A stretch of DNA of 64,000 nucleotides from Colwellia sp. MB3u-41. Its GTDB lineage: Bacteria; Pseudomonadota; Gammaproteobacteria; Enterobacterales; Alteromonadaceae. The DNA lies in contig NZ_JACGUT010000077.1 of NCBI RefSeq assembly GCF_014076845.1, positions 1 to 64,000 of the forward strand, read 5' to 3'. Numbering within the stretch: position 1 is the first letter of the stretch; each line of letters begins with the position of its first letter. The position numbers and the translations under genes were made by a program. A model generated the notes under the pieces. The model worked only from the letters and a program-made list of their open reading frames with translations. It was not told the origin of the DNA and did not search any database. This document shows positions 24,956 to 34,761 of this stretch, piece after piece.

Positions 24956-27408
24956 TGCACCTGTTTGCCTATCAATTAAAACAAGCGTTTCTTAGTCTTA
25001 AACAAAAGCCGGGCTTTGTTTTTAGTATTGTTTCAACAATGGGTATAACGTTAGGTGCTTTGTTATGTGTGTTAACACTAGCCTATTTATTGTTGATTGA
25101 GCCATTGCCATACCCTGAGCAAGATCGACTTTTTGTTGCTGAGCATAAGGTTCTTGGCGATAAAAAAGAGACCAAAACAGTTGCTTATAGTTATGCTGGC
25201 TTGGTGCATTTATACCAGAGTAAAGCCGCATTTGAACAAGCGGCCATCATGTATTATGACCAAGATGTGATCCTTTCTCACCTTAACCAACCACTGGTTA
25301 ATACCACTTATACCACGCCGGAGTTACATCAACTGTTAGCGTCGACTATGGCAACAGGTCAAATGTTTACGGCTAGCGAAGCTCTGGATACCAATAATCC
25401 AGTAGCTATGCTCAGTTATAATACTTGGCAGCAAAAATATGATGGCAGTGCGGATATTCTTGAACAAAAAATCAATATCAGGGGTGTTAGTTATCGCATT
25501 GTTGGTGTATTGGCAGAAGGTTTTGTTGAACCTGAATTGGCTGAAATTGGGCGTGAAACGCAAGTTTGGCTGCCATGGGATTATAATCAGACTGACCAAG
25601 TAAGCAGAAAAAGTTTTTTGAGCATAAAAGGTAACTTTAAATTTCTTGGTCAATTGAAAAAAGGGCTTAGCAAAAGCCAAGCACAACAACTTTTAACCCC
25701 TTTAGTGAGTAAACGCTGGCAAGAAGGTGTTGCTGATATGGAATTCTTCAAAGCTTGGTCAATCGAAATGCGAGTCCGCTCAGTGAAGGACGTTATGCTC
25801 GGGGAGAGTGAGTCTATTGCGGTAATGCTGTTAGCGGGTGTGATTGGTTTAGTATTGATTGCCTGCGCAAATATCTCTAATTTGTTTCTCGCACGTACTG
25901 CAGAAAAGCAACGTCAAATGGCGATTCAAGCAGCGATTGGTGCCACTAAGAAACAGTTATTTAAAGCGATGTTGGCTGAAACCAGTTTACTGATGTTGAT
26001 GTCGATCATACTCGCCTTGATACTTGCCAAGGGCGGGTTTTATCTTATGCAGCAATATTTGGGTGCGGTATTACCGCGAGTAAACGAGTTATCGCTTAAT
26101 CGGATAACTCTTAGCTGTGCGGCGCTAACAACCATTATTCTTGCATTATTTTTTGCTAAATTAAGTACGCGTATTATCAATTATCGTGAGCTCAATGCTA
26201 GCTTACAAAGTAGTGGTAAGGGCAGTGGTTTACGGGTATCAACAAAGACACGCCAAGTATTAATCGCCAGTCAGGTGGCATTAGCGACGCTATTAGTATT
26301 TGCCAACTTTAGCTTACTTAAAGATGCCGTTAAAACCATTAATACCCCGATAGGTTTTACCACTAATAATATCTCAACGTTAACGTTAAACTTCTCTTCA
26401 ACCCCATTATCTAGTGAGGAAGAGGTCATAGCCATTATGGCTGAGATCATAGAAAAGCTTAAAACCTTACCACAGGTGGAAGCCATTGCGCATGGGAGTT
26501 CACCTTTAGATGGCTTTGGTATTAAATTGCTAACCAAACTTGATGATAATGAAGGGCATTCACCGTATTTAAAAAGAATTGATCATAGATATTTTAAACT
26601 AATTGAACAACCGCTATTACAAGGTGAAAATTTTACCAAGCTAGATAGCCGAGATAACAACTATTCGATGATTGTTAACCAAGCGTTTGCTAAGCAGTTA
26701 ACACCTGACGGTGATGTCGTAGGTATGCGACTAGTATCGATAAATGAGCCTGAATTTAAAATAATAGGTATTGTTAAAGATATTGCTATTCCTGGCGATA
26801 CTCCGTTTGGCAGCGATGATGTAGCTGCGCCTATACCAAGGGCCTATGTGCCCGATAATCTAGACGACAACAATTTTATACTTAAAATAAAGGCTGGCCA
26901 GTCTATTAGTCGCCAACAACTGGGTAAATTGTTAGCCGAAGTTGACGCTAGATATTCTGTATTTAGCTTCAAATCAGCAAATGACATGCTTACTCAAAGC
27001 CTGTTTACTCAAATTACAACCGCGGTGACAACGACAGTTTTAACGTTAATCACTTTTTTCCTCGCGGGCATTGGCCTCTATGGCATTTTAAGTTACAGCA
27101 CCCAAATGCGCCGTTTTGAGATTGGAACACGTATGGCAATAGGCGCTAAACGTGGTGACTTAATATTACTGATTATAAAAGACAATGCGAAACCGATTAT
27201 TAGCGGTTTATTGCTTAGCTTGGTTATTTTATTGAGTGTGTATTTCTTTTTTAGTGTTGATCTTTCAACCTATATCACCCTGCAATTAGCGCCACTGTTT
27301 GTCGCGACACTCCTATTAATTTCTACTCTTTCGTTATTGGCTTGTTATTTACCCTTAAGACGATTTATTAATTCTCCTGCGATAAGCAACTTACAAGGAA
27401 GTGAATAA
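24955..27408 (+). CDS. Array permease 2 of 8
   Basis: 817 residues, eight predicted helices and two periplasmic domains as in its neighbours. The N-terminus MHLFAYQLKQAFLSL carries His at position 2 where the others have Asn. Coupling motifs KQRQMAIQAAIGATK and RRFEIGTRMAIGAKRGDL. Closest relative in the window is permease 3: their last 190 bases differ at only six positions (27221-27410 against 29680-29869), while the middle parts are more diverged. The start overlaps the stop of permease 1 by one base (TAATG). It ends QGSE, encoded by a GGAAGTGAA that forms the ribosome site for permease 3. Confidence 0.9.
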   Translation: MHLFAYQLKQAFLSLKQKPGFVFSIVSTMGITLGALLCVLTLAYLLLIEPLPYPEQDRLFVAEHKVLGDKKETKTVAYSYAGLVHLYQSKAAFEQAAIMYYDQDVILSHLNQPLVNTTYTTPELHQLLASTMATGQMFTASEALDTNNPVAMLSYNTWQQKYDGSADILEQKINIRGVSYRIVGVLAEGFVEPELAEIGRETQVWLPWDYNQTDQVSRKSFLSIKGNFKFLGQLKKGLSKSQAQQLLTPLVSKRWQEGVADMEFFKAWSIEMRVRSVKDVMLGESESIAVMLLAGVIGLVLIACANISNLFLARTAEKQRQMAIQAAIGATKKQLFKAMLAETSLLMLMSIILALILAKGGFYLMQQYLGAVLPRVNELSLNRITLSCAALTTIILALFFAKLSTRIINYRELNASLQSSGKGSGLRVSTKTRQVLIASQVALATLLVFANFSLLKDAVKTINTPIGFTTNNISTLTLNFSSTPLSSEEEVIAIMAEIIEKLKTLPQVEAIAHGSSPLDGFGIKLLTKLDDNEGHSPYLKRIDHRYFKLIEQPLLQGENFTKLDSRDNNYSMIVNQAFAKQLTPDGDVVGMRLVSINEPEFKIIGIVKDIAIPGDTPFGSDDVAAPIPRAYVPDNLDDNNFILKIKAGQSISRQQLGKLLAEVDARYSVFSFKSANDMLTQSLFTQITTAVTTTVLTLITFFLAGIGLYGILSYSTQMRRFEIGTRMAIGAKRGDLILLIIKDNAKPIISGLLLSLVILLSVYFFFSVDLSTYITLQLAPLFVATLLLISTLSLLACYLPLRRFINSPAISNLQGSE

Positions 27409-27410
27409 TG
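27221..27410 (+). repeat. 190-base near-identical tract shared by permeases 2 and 3, copy 1
   Basis: Matches 29680-29869 with six substitutions. It covers the last two membrane helices, the stop codon, the ribosome site and the start codon of the next gene. The whole gene-junction segment is therefore repeated. Confidence 0.88.
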
Positions 27411-29867
27411 AACTTATTTACCTATCAACTAAAACAAGCTTTTTTAAGCCTTAAGAAAAAACCGGGTTTTGTTTTTAGTGTTGTTTCTACCATGGGCATT
27501 ACCTTAGGCGCATTGCTGTGTGTTTTAACGCTAGCCTATTTATTGTTGATTGAGCCATTGCCTTACCCAGAACAAGACCGTTTATTTGTTGCAGAGCATC
27601 AAATTGTTGGCGAAGAAAAGGAAGATCAAGGTAAATCTTTTAGTTATCCAGGGTTAGTGGATTTATACAAAAGTAAAGCAGCATTTGAGCAAGCAGCAAT
27701 GATGACTTACGGTCAAGGTGTGATTATTTCTCATAATAGTCAACCGCTTGTTAATACCGCCTATGTTACATCTGAATTACATCAGGTTTTAGCTTCACCA
27801 ATGGCGTTGGGTCGTATGTTTGAGTCCAGCGAAGCGATCAATACCAATAACCCTGTCGCTATGCTGAGTTATCACACTTGGCAGCATAATTTTAATGGTA
27901 GCGCTGATATCCTTGAGCAAAAAATTAACCTGAGTGGTGTGAGTTATCGCATTGTAGGAGTGTTGGCTAAGCATTTTGTTGAACCAGCATTGTCTGAAAT
28001 TGGACGAGAAACGCAAGTTTGGTTGCCATGGGACTATAACCAAGAAGGGGAATGGCGCAGACAAAATTTTGGTGAAGTAAGTGATAACCTGATGTTCATT
28101 GGTTTATTGAAAATAGGCGTTAATTCTCTTCAGGCACAACAACTTTTAACACCTTTAGTGAACGAACGTTGGCAGGAAGGTGTTGCTGATGATGACTTTT
28201 TTAAGGGTTGGTCAGTCGACATACGGGTACGTCCGGTTAAAGACGTTATGCTCGGACAGAGCGAATCTATTGCGGTAATCTTGTTAGCGGGTGTCATTTT
28301 TTTAGTCTTAATTGCTTGTGCCAATATATCTAACTTGTTTATGTCGCGTACCGTAGAAAAACAACGTCAAATGGCCATTAATGCCGCAATTGGCGCCACT
28401 CAAAAACATTTATTTAAAGCGATGCTGGCTGAAACCAGTTTGCTGATGTTTATGTCTATTATCCTCGCATTAGTGATTGCCAAGAGTGGGTTTTATCTTA
28501 TGCAGCAATATCTGGAGACGATTTTACCTAGAGTTAATGAGCTAACACTTAATCCAATAACCTTTGGTTGTGCGGCATTGATCACGCTTATTTTCGCGTT
28601 GTTTTTCGCTAAATTAAGTACGCGTATGATCAATTATCATGCGCTAAATTCTACGTTACAAAGCAGTGGTAAAGGCAGTGGTTTACAAGTATCTAAAAAG
28701 ACTCGTCAGGTATTAATAGCCAGCCAAGTAGCCTTAGCGACGGTATTGGTCTTTGCCAACTTTGGTTTGCTTAAAGGTGCAGTAAAGAGCATTAATGCAC
28801 CAATAGGTTTTGTCACTGAGAATATATCGACCTTAACCCTGAATTTTTCATCAACAGATTTTCCTAGCCATGCAGAATCGGTGCAGATTATGGCCGAAAT
28901 AATGGAAAAGCTGTCCGCATTGCCTCAGGTGGAATCTATTGCTCAAGGAAGTTCACCACTTAGTGGTTTTTATGTTAGAGCGTTAATCAATATTGATAAT
29001 AATGAAAGGTCTACACCGTATTCCAAGGGTGTTGATCATCGATACTTTAGTTTGATAGAGCAGCAAGTATTGCAAGGAGATAATTTTACAAATGTGGGGC
29101 GCCGAGATGGAGCCAATGTCATCATTGTTAATCAAACATTTGCTAAGCAATTAAAAGCTAACGGCGATGTGCTGGGCATGCAGCTCTCAACGGGATCGCC
29201 TGACCCCTTAAAAATAATAGGTATAGTTAAAGATATTACTATTGCTAGTGATAGTTACACGGGTTTTGACAATACTTTTTTAAGCTCAGGTGTACCAAGA
29301 GTCTATTTACCCAATGGACTGGGTGGTCGTTCTTTTATGCTTAAGCTTAAATCCGGTCAGTCAGTTAGTCGTCAACAACTGGGTAAATTATTAGCTGAAG
29401 TCGACACAAGGTATTCTGTCTTTAGTTTCAATTCAGCCAATGATCTTCTTACTAAAAGCTTGTTTACTGAAATAACGACTGCAGTAACAACCGCAGCTTT
29501 AGCGTTCATCACCTTTTTTCTCGCGGGGATAGGTTTATATGGAATTTTAAGTTACAGCACCCAAATGCGCCGCCTTGAATTAGGTACTCGTATGGCCGTT
29601 GGTGCAAAGCGCCTTGACTTAATATTACTGATCATAAAAGACAACGTGAAGCCTATTATTGCAGGTGTATTGTTTAGTTTGGTTATTTTATTGAGTGTGT
29701 ATTTCTTTTTTAGTGTTGAGCTTTCGACTTATATCACCCTGCAATTAGCGCCACTGTTTGTCGCGACACTCTTATTAATTTCTACTCTTTCGTTATTGGC
29801 TTGTTATTTACCTTTAAGACGATTTATTAATTCACCTGCGATAAGCAACTTACAAGGAAGTGAATAA
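27408..29867 (+). CDS. Array permease 3 of 8
   Basis: 819 residues with the same domain order. Nearly the same C-terminal 65 residues as permease 2 (LAPLFVATLLLISTLS, ending LQGSE). Coupling motif 2 differs slightly (RRLELGTRMAVGAKRLDL). Periplasmic domain 2 differs from permease 2 by substitutions and short insertions, for example around YTGFDNTFLSSG. Coupled by TAATG to both neighbours. Together with permease 2 it looks like the most recent duplication, or the most recent conversion event, in the array. Confidence 0.9.
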   Translation: MNLFTYQLKQAFLSLKKKPGFVFSVVSTMGITLGALLCVLTLAYLLLIEPLPYPEQDRLFVAEHQIVGEEKEDQGKSFSYPGLVDLYKSKAAFEQAAMMTYGQGVIISHNSQPLVNTAYVTSELHQVLASPMALGRMFESSEAINTNNPVAMLSYHTWQHNFNGSADILEQKINLSGVSYRIVGVLAKHFVEPALSEIGRETQVWLPWDYNQEGEWRRQNFGEVSDNLMFIGLLKIGVNSLQAQQLLTPLVNERWQEGVADDDFFKGWSVDIRVRPVKDVMLGQSESIAVILLAGVIFLVLIACANISNLFMSRTVEKQRQMAINAAIGATQKHLFKAMLAETSLLMFMSIILALVIAKSGFYLMQQYLETILPRVNELTLNPITFGCAALITLIFALFFAKLSTRMINYHALNSTLQSSGKGSGLQVSKKTRQVLIASQVALATVLVFANFGLLKGAVKSINAPIGFVTENISTLTLNFSSTDFPSHAESVQIMAEIMEKLSALPQVESIAQGSSPLSGFYVRALINIDNNERSTPYSKGVDHRYFSLIEQQVLQGDNFTNVGRRDGANVIIVNQTFAKQLKANGDVLGMQLSTGSPDPLKIIGIVKDITIASDSYTGFDNTFLSSGVPRVYLPNGLGGRSFMLKLKSGQSVSRQQLGKLLAEVDTRYSVFSFNSANDLLTKSLFTEITTAVTTAALAFITFFLAGIGLYGILSYSTQMRRLELGTRMAVGAKRLDLILLIIKDNVKPIIAGVLFSLVILLSVYFFFSVELSTYITLQLAPLFVATLLLISTLSLLACYLPLRRFINSPAISNLQGSE

Positions 29868-29869
29868 TG
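29680..29869 (+). repeat. 190-base near-identical tract shared by permeases 2 and 3, copy 2
   Basis: Second copy of the tract at 27221-27410. Crossing-over between the two would remove or add exactly one permease unit (2459 bases) in frame. Confidence 0.88.
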
Positions 29870-32338
29870 AATCTATTTAGCTATCAATTAAAACAAGCAT
29901 TTTTAAGCCTTAAGAAAAAACCAGGCTTTGTGCTTAGCGTTGTTTCCACCATGGGCATTACGTTAGGTGCATTGTTGTGTGTGTTAACGCTGGCGTACGT
30001 GATGCTAATAAAGCCGTTGCCGTATCCAGAGCAAGAAAAACTCTATGTCGCATCACATGAGCATCTCGACGAAAAAGGGGCGTTAATGTTTGAGGCTTTT
30101 CCTTATCCAGCTTTAATGGCGCTTTATAAAGAACAAAGTGTTTTTTCGCAAATGGCTTTAGTGGCTTATACAAAAGGTGTTTTACTGAGTCAAAATGATT
30201 TACCTATGATGGAAGCTACTTTTGTTTCACCGCAGTGGTTTAGCCTAACAGATATGCCATTGACGTTGGGGAGGGCATTTCAGGAAACAGAAAAAGTTGA
30301 ACAATATAATCCTGTGGCAATTATTAGTCATGAAACATGGGTAAATAATTTTTCTTCGGATATGAGTATTCTCGGTAAAAAAATTGATTTCGATAACGTT
30401 TCTTATCAAATCATAGGCGTTGCAGGAGAAGATTATATTGAGCCACAAGTCTATTCATATCAACGTGGTGTTAGTAAATATAGAAAAACACAATTATGGC
30501 TACCTTGGGACTTTAATATCACCGATGTCGCCGAACGTAAAATTTGGTGGCAAGTTAGTAATGGATTTATTATTGGTAAGCTTTCTGATGAATTCACTGC
30601 TCCTCAGGCAGATAGTAGCCTGACCCCCTTGATTAATGAAAAATGGTTGGCAGCAACAGTGGGTGACAAGCGCTTTAAAGATAAAACGAAAAGAATAGTC
30701 TTGCATGACTTCAAGAAAGTGATCATAGGAGATAACAGAGAGTCAGTTTATTTTCTTTTGGCAGGTATTATCGGGTTAGTGATTATTGCTTTTACCAATA
30801 TTGCTAATTTAATGACGTCAAGAGCCTTTATGCAACAGCGAAATATGGCTATACAAGCAGCAATTGGTGCCAAGTCGTCTGCGTTATTCAATGTCTTTTT
30901 TAGTGAAGCGATAATACTTGTTTTTCTATCACTTTTCATCGCTATAGCGATTACTTCTCTAGGATTTTCGTTAATCGAATCTAATTTAGGGGCTTCATTG
31001 TCACGGGCAAGTGAGATGTCTGTTAATGATTTTACGCTCACTACTTCAGTAATTATATTATTTGTTTTTGCTTGGGTTTTCGCAAAAATTTCGCTGAAAA
31101 GCGTGAACAATAAAACGCTTGCCGTTACTATAAATAGTAGTGGTAAAGGTATTGGCAGCCAACTGCCTAAACTACTTCGTCAACTGTTAATTATTTGCCA
31201 AGTAACGGTTGCCAGCGTACTGATTTTTATTAGCCTGAATTTATTTAAAATGGCGACAAATTCGATTAATACACCAAGCCATTTGAATATTGAAAATATC
31301 ACATCTTTAACCTTAGCACCTACAAAAACAGTCGCGCTTAGTGAGGAAGAAGGGGTAGCTGAGTTGGCGTCAATTTATCAAGAATTAGCCTTGTTACCTC
31401 AAGTTAAAATGATAACTCACAGTGCATCACCATTTTCTTCTTATAGTCGATGGTGGCCTGGCTTAACGGTACAAGAAAGCAATGAAAAGCATAACATGGT
31501 TTACCGTATCATTGATGAGCAATATTTCCGATTATTAGAACAAACATTATTAGTGGGTAAAAATTTTACTATCGAAGATATTCGATCTCAGAATAATATC
31601 ATGATCGTAAATGATACATTAGCGGCTAAATTAGCTGAAAAAGGTGACGTTATAGGCAAGAAAGTTTTCTTCAGGGAAGATCGAGTGTTTACCATCGTTG
31701 GCGTGGTCAAAGGTATGAAAGTCCCAGCTGAAAATGACATTGCAGAACGTGCATATATACCTCGATCATCTGTTTATGACCTGTTAGCAAGAGAAAAAAA
31801 ATCAATACTTATAAAATTGAAGGTTGAACAAGAAATAACTAGACAGCAAGTGGTTGAAATTATTAAAAACGTTAGCTCTGCATATAGTGTCGACAAACTT
31901 GAAACGTTGGAAGACGTTCGCTATCAGCGCTTGTTTAATAAAATAGTTACCGCAATAGTTACTGCTGTAGTGGCGTTATTGAGTTTGATGCTTGCTGGTA
32001 TTGGTATTTATGGCATTTTAAGTTATTCCATTCAAATACGCCGCTTTGAAATAGGTGCAAGGTTAGCTATTGGCGCTAAGCGAGCGAATATTATAACGTT
32101 GATTTTCAAAGATAATGCTGGCGGAATATTAATAGGCTTTGGCGTAAGTGCCTTATTATTACTCTGCTTATTTCTTAATTTTAATCACTATTTAAATCCT
32201 TACATTAGTTTGGAAATGCTGGCGTTGTTTATGCTGACACTTTCATTGATTTTAATTGTTTCTTTTCTAGCCTGCTACTTTCCTTTGCGTCAATACATCA
32301 ACAAACCTGTGATCCACTCTTTGAAAGGAAGTGAATAA
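29867..32338 (+). CDS. Array permease 4 of 8
   Basis: 823 residues, the longest member. Periplasmic domain 1 has extra residues (SYQRGVSKYRKTQ) just before the conserved LWLPWDFN. Coupling motifs QQRNMAIQAAIGAKS and RRFEIGARLAIGAKRANI. A 117-base stretch at its start (29881-29997) is identical to the start of permease 8 (39657-39773), although the genes diverge on both sides of it. Its tail (INKPVIHSLKGSE) groups with permeases 5 to 7, not with permeases 2 and 3. TAATG junctions on both sides. Confidence 0.9.
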   Translation: MNLFSYQLKQAFLSLKKKPGFVLSVVSTMGITLGALLCVLTLAYVMLIKPLPYPEQEKLYVASHEHLDEKGALMFEAFPYPALMALYKEQSVFSQMALVAYTKGVLLSQNDLPMMEATFVSPQWFSLTDMPLTLGRAFQETEKVEQYNPVAIISHETWVNNFSSDMSILGKKIDFDNVSYQIIGVAGEDYIEPQVYSYQRGVSKYRKTQLWLPWDFNITDVAERKIWWQVSNGFIIGKLSDEFTAPQADSSLTPLINEKWLAATVGDKRFKDKTKRIVLHDFKKVIIGDNRESVYFLLAGIIGLVIIAFTNIANLMTSRAFMQQRNMAIQAAIGAKSSALFNVFFSEAIILVFLSLFIAIAITSLGFSLIESNLGASLSRASEMSVNDFTLTTSVIILFVFAWVFAKISLKSVNNKTLAVTINSSGKGIGSQLPKLLRQLLIICQVTVASVLIFISLNLFKMATNSINTPSHLNIENITSLTLAPTKTVALSEEEGVAELASIYQELALLPQVKMITHSASPFSSYSRWWPGLTVQESNEKHNMVYRIIDEQYFRLLEQTLLVGKNFTIEDIRSQNNIMIVNDTLAAKLAEKGDVIGKKVFFREDRVFTIVGVVKGMKVPAENDIAERAYIPRSSVYDLLAREKKSILIKLKVEQEITRQQVVEIIKNVSSAYSVDKLETLEDVRYQRLFNKIVTAIVTAVVALLSLMLAGIGIYGILSYSIQIRRFEIGARLAIGAKRANIITLIFKDNAGGILIGFGVSALLLLCLFLNFNHYLNPYISLEMLALFMLTLSLILIVSFLACYFPLRQYINKPVIHSLKGSE
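29881..29997 (+). repeat. 117-base direct repeat, copy 1 (start of permease 4)
   Basis: Identical base for base to 39657-39773 at the start of permease 8, covering the codons for the amphipathic N-terminus and the first membrane helix. Identity stops at both ends (CTATTTAG/TTATTTCT before, CGTGATG/TGTCATG after). The two genes are about 9.8 kb apart, so a conversion or recombination tract is the simplest explanation. Confidence 0.9.
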
Positions 32339-34761
32339 TGAATTTATTTATTCACCATTCAAAACAAGCGTTTATTAGTCTCAAAAAAAAGCCCGGCTTT
32401 GTTTTTAGTGTTCTTTCAACAATGGGCATTACGTTAGGTGCTTTGTTGTGTGTGGTTACACTGGCGTACTTATTATTGTTGAAGCCGTTACCTTATTCAA
32501 ATGAAGATAAGTTATATAAGGTTAATCACCAAACTTTCAATGCTAAAAACGAATTACAAAGTCGAAAATTTAACTCTCCGGGTTTACGTAACGTGTATTT
32601 AAAGCAAACAATTTTTGATCAAGCGGCTATCGCTTTTTATGGCGATGACATCAGTACATCGCTTGAGTATCAGCCGAAAATAACCACGACTTATGTTACC
32701 CCTGCTTGGTTCAGTTTATTAGATAGCCAATTCATCCATGGCAGAGGTTTTGAAAAAAGTGAAGAGCTAGAGACTTATCATCCAGTAGCGATTATTAGTT
32801 ACGACACTTGGCTAAACGATTTCTCTCAGACAGCCGATATTCTTTCGAAAAAAATAACGTTCAGTGGTACGAGTTTCAAAATAATAGGGGTATTAACTGA
32901 GCAGTTTATTGAGCCCGATATATACGAGACAGGTAGGAAAACAGAGGTTTGGTTACCATGGGATTACAATATTCGTAATCACTTAAAAGATGAAATGTAC
33001 TCTTTTCCTTGGTTCGTCTTTGTCGGGCAATTAAAAAATAATATTTCTGTTTTGCAGGCACAACAACAAATTACAACCTTAGTCGATGAGCATTGGCAAC
33101 AGAATAGCGTAGGTATTGATTTTGTTAAAGGCTGGTACGTTGAAATGCACTTACAGTCGTTTAGGCAGGTAATACTTGGCGATACCCAAAATACGCTATG
33201 GTTGTTATTGGCCGGTATCCTTGGAATATTGGTGATTGCTAGTGGCAATATGACGAATTTATTTGTTTCCCGCACAGCTCAGCAGCAGCAACAATTGGCC
33301 GTACACGCAGCGATAGGCGCTAAAAAAACAGATTTGTTTAAAATGTTATTTGCTGAAACAAGCTTGCTGATGGGGTTTTCAACCATAGTGGCGTTAATGA
33401 TTGCCATGGCAGGTTTCGAAATCATTCAACATAATGTCGCACAACATATCGCAAGAGTTAATGAATTATCACTGAATTATGTCACCTTGTTGGTAGCGGT
33501 AACCTCAGCCGTAATCCTGAGCTTATTTTTTGCGCGTACTAGTATTAGTATGGTCAATTATCATCAGTTAAATAAAAACTTACAGTCGGGCAGTAAAAAT
33601 ATCGGGGTACAGGTTTCTAACAAGTTAAGAACAATATTAATTGTTAGTCAATTGGCTATAGCATCAGCACTCATTTTTGTTAGCATTCTTTTATTTAGCA
33701 ATGCGTCAGATGCCATTAATCAAGATCTAGGTTTTGAACTCAACAATATCAATGCATTGCATGTTATTTCTAATACCAAAGAAATTCCTTCAATAGAACA
33801 AGGTAATGCCACGATGGCGTTAATTAAAGCTGAGCTGAGTTTACACCCCCAAATTTCTGCTGTTAGTCGATCATTAAGCCCATTAAGTTTCAGTCATAGT
33901 CGGAGTGTATCGAATTCACTGACCAATGAGAATTATTCACCGTCAGTACAAGATGTTGATGAAAACTATTTTGATATGATAAATCAAACCATTATTGAAG
34001 GTGATAATTTCACTAAAGCAGACATTAAAAATCAAAGCGATTTTATTATCATTAATGATGTGTTTGCTAAAAAATTGGCTCCGTCAGGGTCAGCAATAGG
34101 TCTACATTTAATCACTTCGGGCAATGAAACTCTAACGGTGTCTGGCGTTGTTAAAAGTATTTTAATGCCGGGGGAATCAAGTATTGTTCCTCGTATCTAT
34201 ATGCCCAATCACCCTTATGGTGAAATGTTATTAATAAAATACCAAGTAGGTAAAAGCCTCTGCAGGGACCAAATTGCAGATCTTATAAATGAAATCGACT
34301 TAAATTATTCGGTATTTAATTATCGTGCACTAGAACAACTCAAAGATAAGCGCCTGTTTCGTGAAACAATCACCGTTTATACAACGGCAGTTCTGGCGTT
34401 ACTGACATTATTTTTGGCAGGTATCGGCCTGTATGGCATTTTAAGTTATAGCACGCAAATGCGTCAGTTTGAAATAGGAACCCGCATGGCTGTGGGCGCT
34501 AAGCGTGCTGACTTAGTCAAACTTATTATTAAAGACAATGCCAGTGCAATATTATTGGGCGTATTGCTGAGTGTTGGCGTGTTGTCTCTATTAACCATTG
34601 GTTTTAGTGAACAGGTAAATCACTACATCACCTTACAGTTACTCCCAGTGTTTATGGTGACCTTAGCGATGATCAGCATGTTGTCGTTATTTGCCTGCTA
34701 CTTTCCTTTGCGTCAATACATCAACAAACCTGTGATCCATGCTTTAAAGGGAAGCGAATAA
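32338..34761 (+). CDS. Array permease 5 of 8
   Basis: 807 residues. The N-terminus is the most changed of the set (MNLFIHHSKQAFISL, and PYSNEDK where others read PYPEQ). Coupling motifs QQQQLAVHAAIGAKK and RQFEIGTRMAVGAKRADL. The LWLPWDYN-type motif is present as VWLPWDYN. The C-terminal third is closer to permease 6 (shared RQFEIGTR and TIGFSEQV/I). It ends ALKGSE with GGGAAGCGAATAATG at the junction, the same as at the next boundary. No frameshift or stop; reads as a working gene. Confidence 0.9.
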   Translation: MNLFIHHSKQAFISLKKKPGFVFSVLSTMGITLGALLCVVTLAYLLLLKPLPYSNEDKLYKVNHQTFNAKNELQSRKFNSPGLRNVYLKQTIFDQAAIAFYGDDISTSLEYQPKITTTYVTPAWFSLLDSQFIHGRGFEKSEELETYHPVAIISYDTWLNDFSQTADILSKKITFSGTSFKIIGVLTEQFIEPDIYETGRKTEVWLPWDYNIRNHLKDEMYSFPWFVFVGQLKNNISVLQAQQQITTLVDEHWQQNSVGIDFVKGWYVEMHLQSFRQVILGDTQNTLWLLLAGILGILVIASGNMTNLFVSRTAQQQQQLAVHAAIGAKKTDLFKMLFAETSLLMGFSTIVALMIAMAGFEIIQHNVAQHIARVNELSLNYVTLLVAVTSAVILSLFFARTSISMVNYHQLNKNLQSGSKNIGVQVSNKLRTILIVSQLAIASALIFVSILLFSNASDAINQDLGFELNNINALHVISNTKEIPSIEQGNATMALIKAELSLHPQISAVSRSLSPLSFSHSRSVSNSLTNENYSPSVQDVDENYFDMINQTIIEGDNFTKADIKNQSDFIIINDVFAKKLAPSGSAIGLHLITSGNETLTVSGVVKSILMPGESSIVPRIYMPNHPYGEMLLIKYQVGKSLCRDQIADLINEIDLNYSVFNYRALEQLKDKRLFRETITVYTTAVLALLTLFLAGIGLYGILSYSTQMRQFEIGTRMAVGAKRADLVKLIIKDNASAILLGVLLSVGVLSLLTIGFSEQVNHYITLQLLPVFMVTLAMISMLSLFACYFPLRQYINKPVIHALKGSE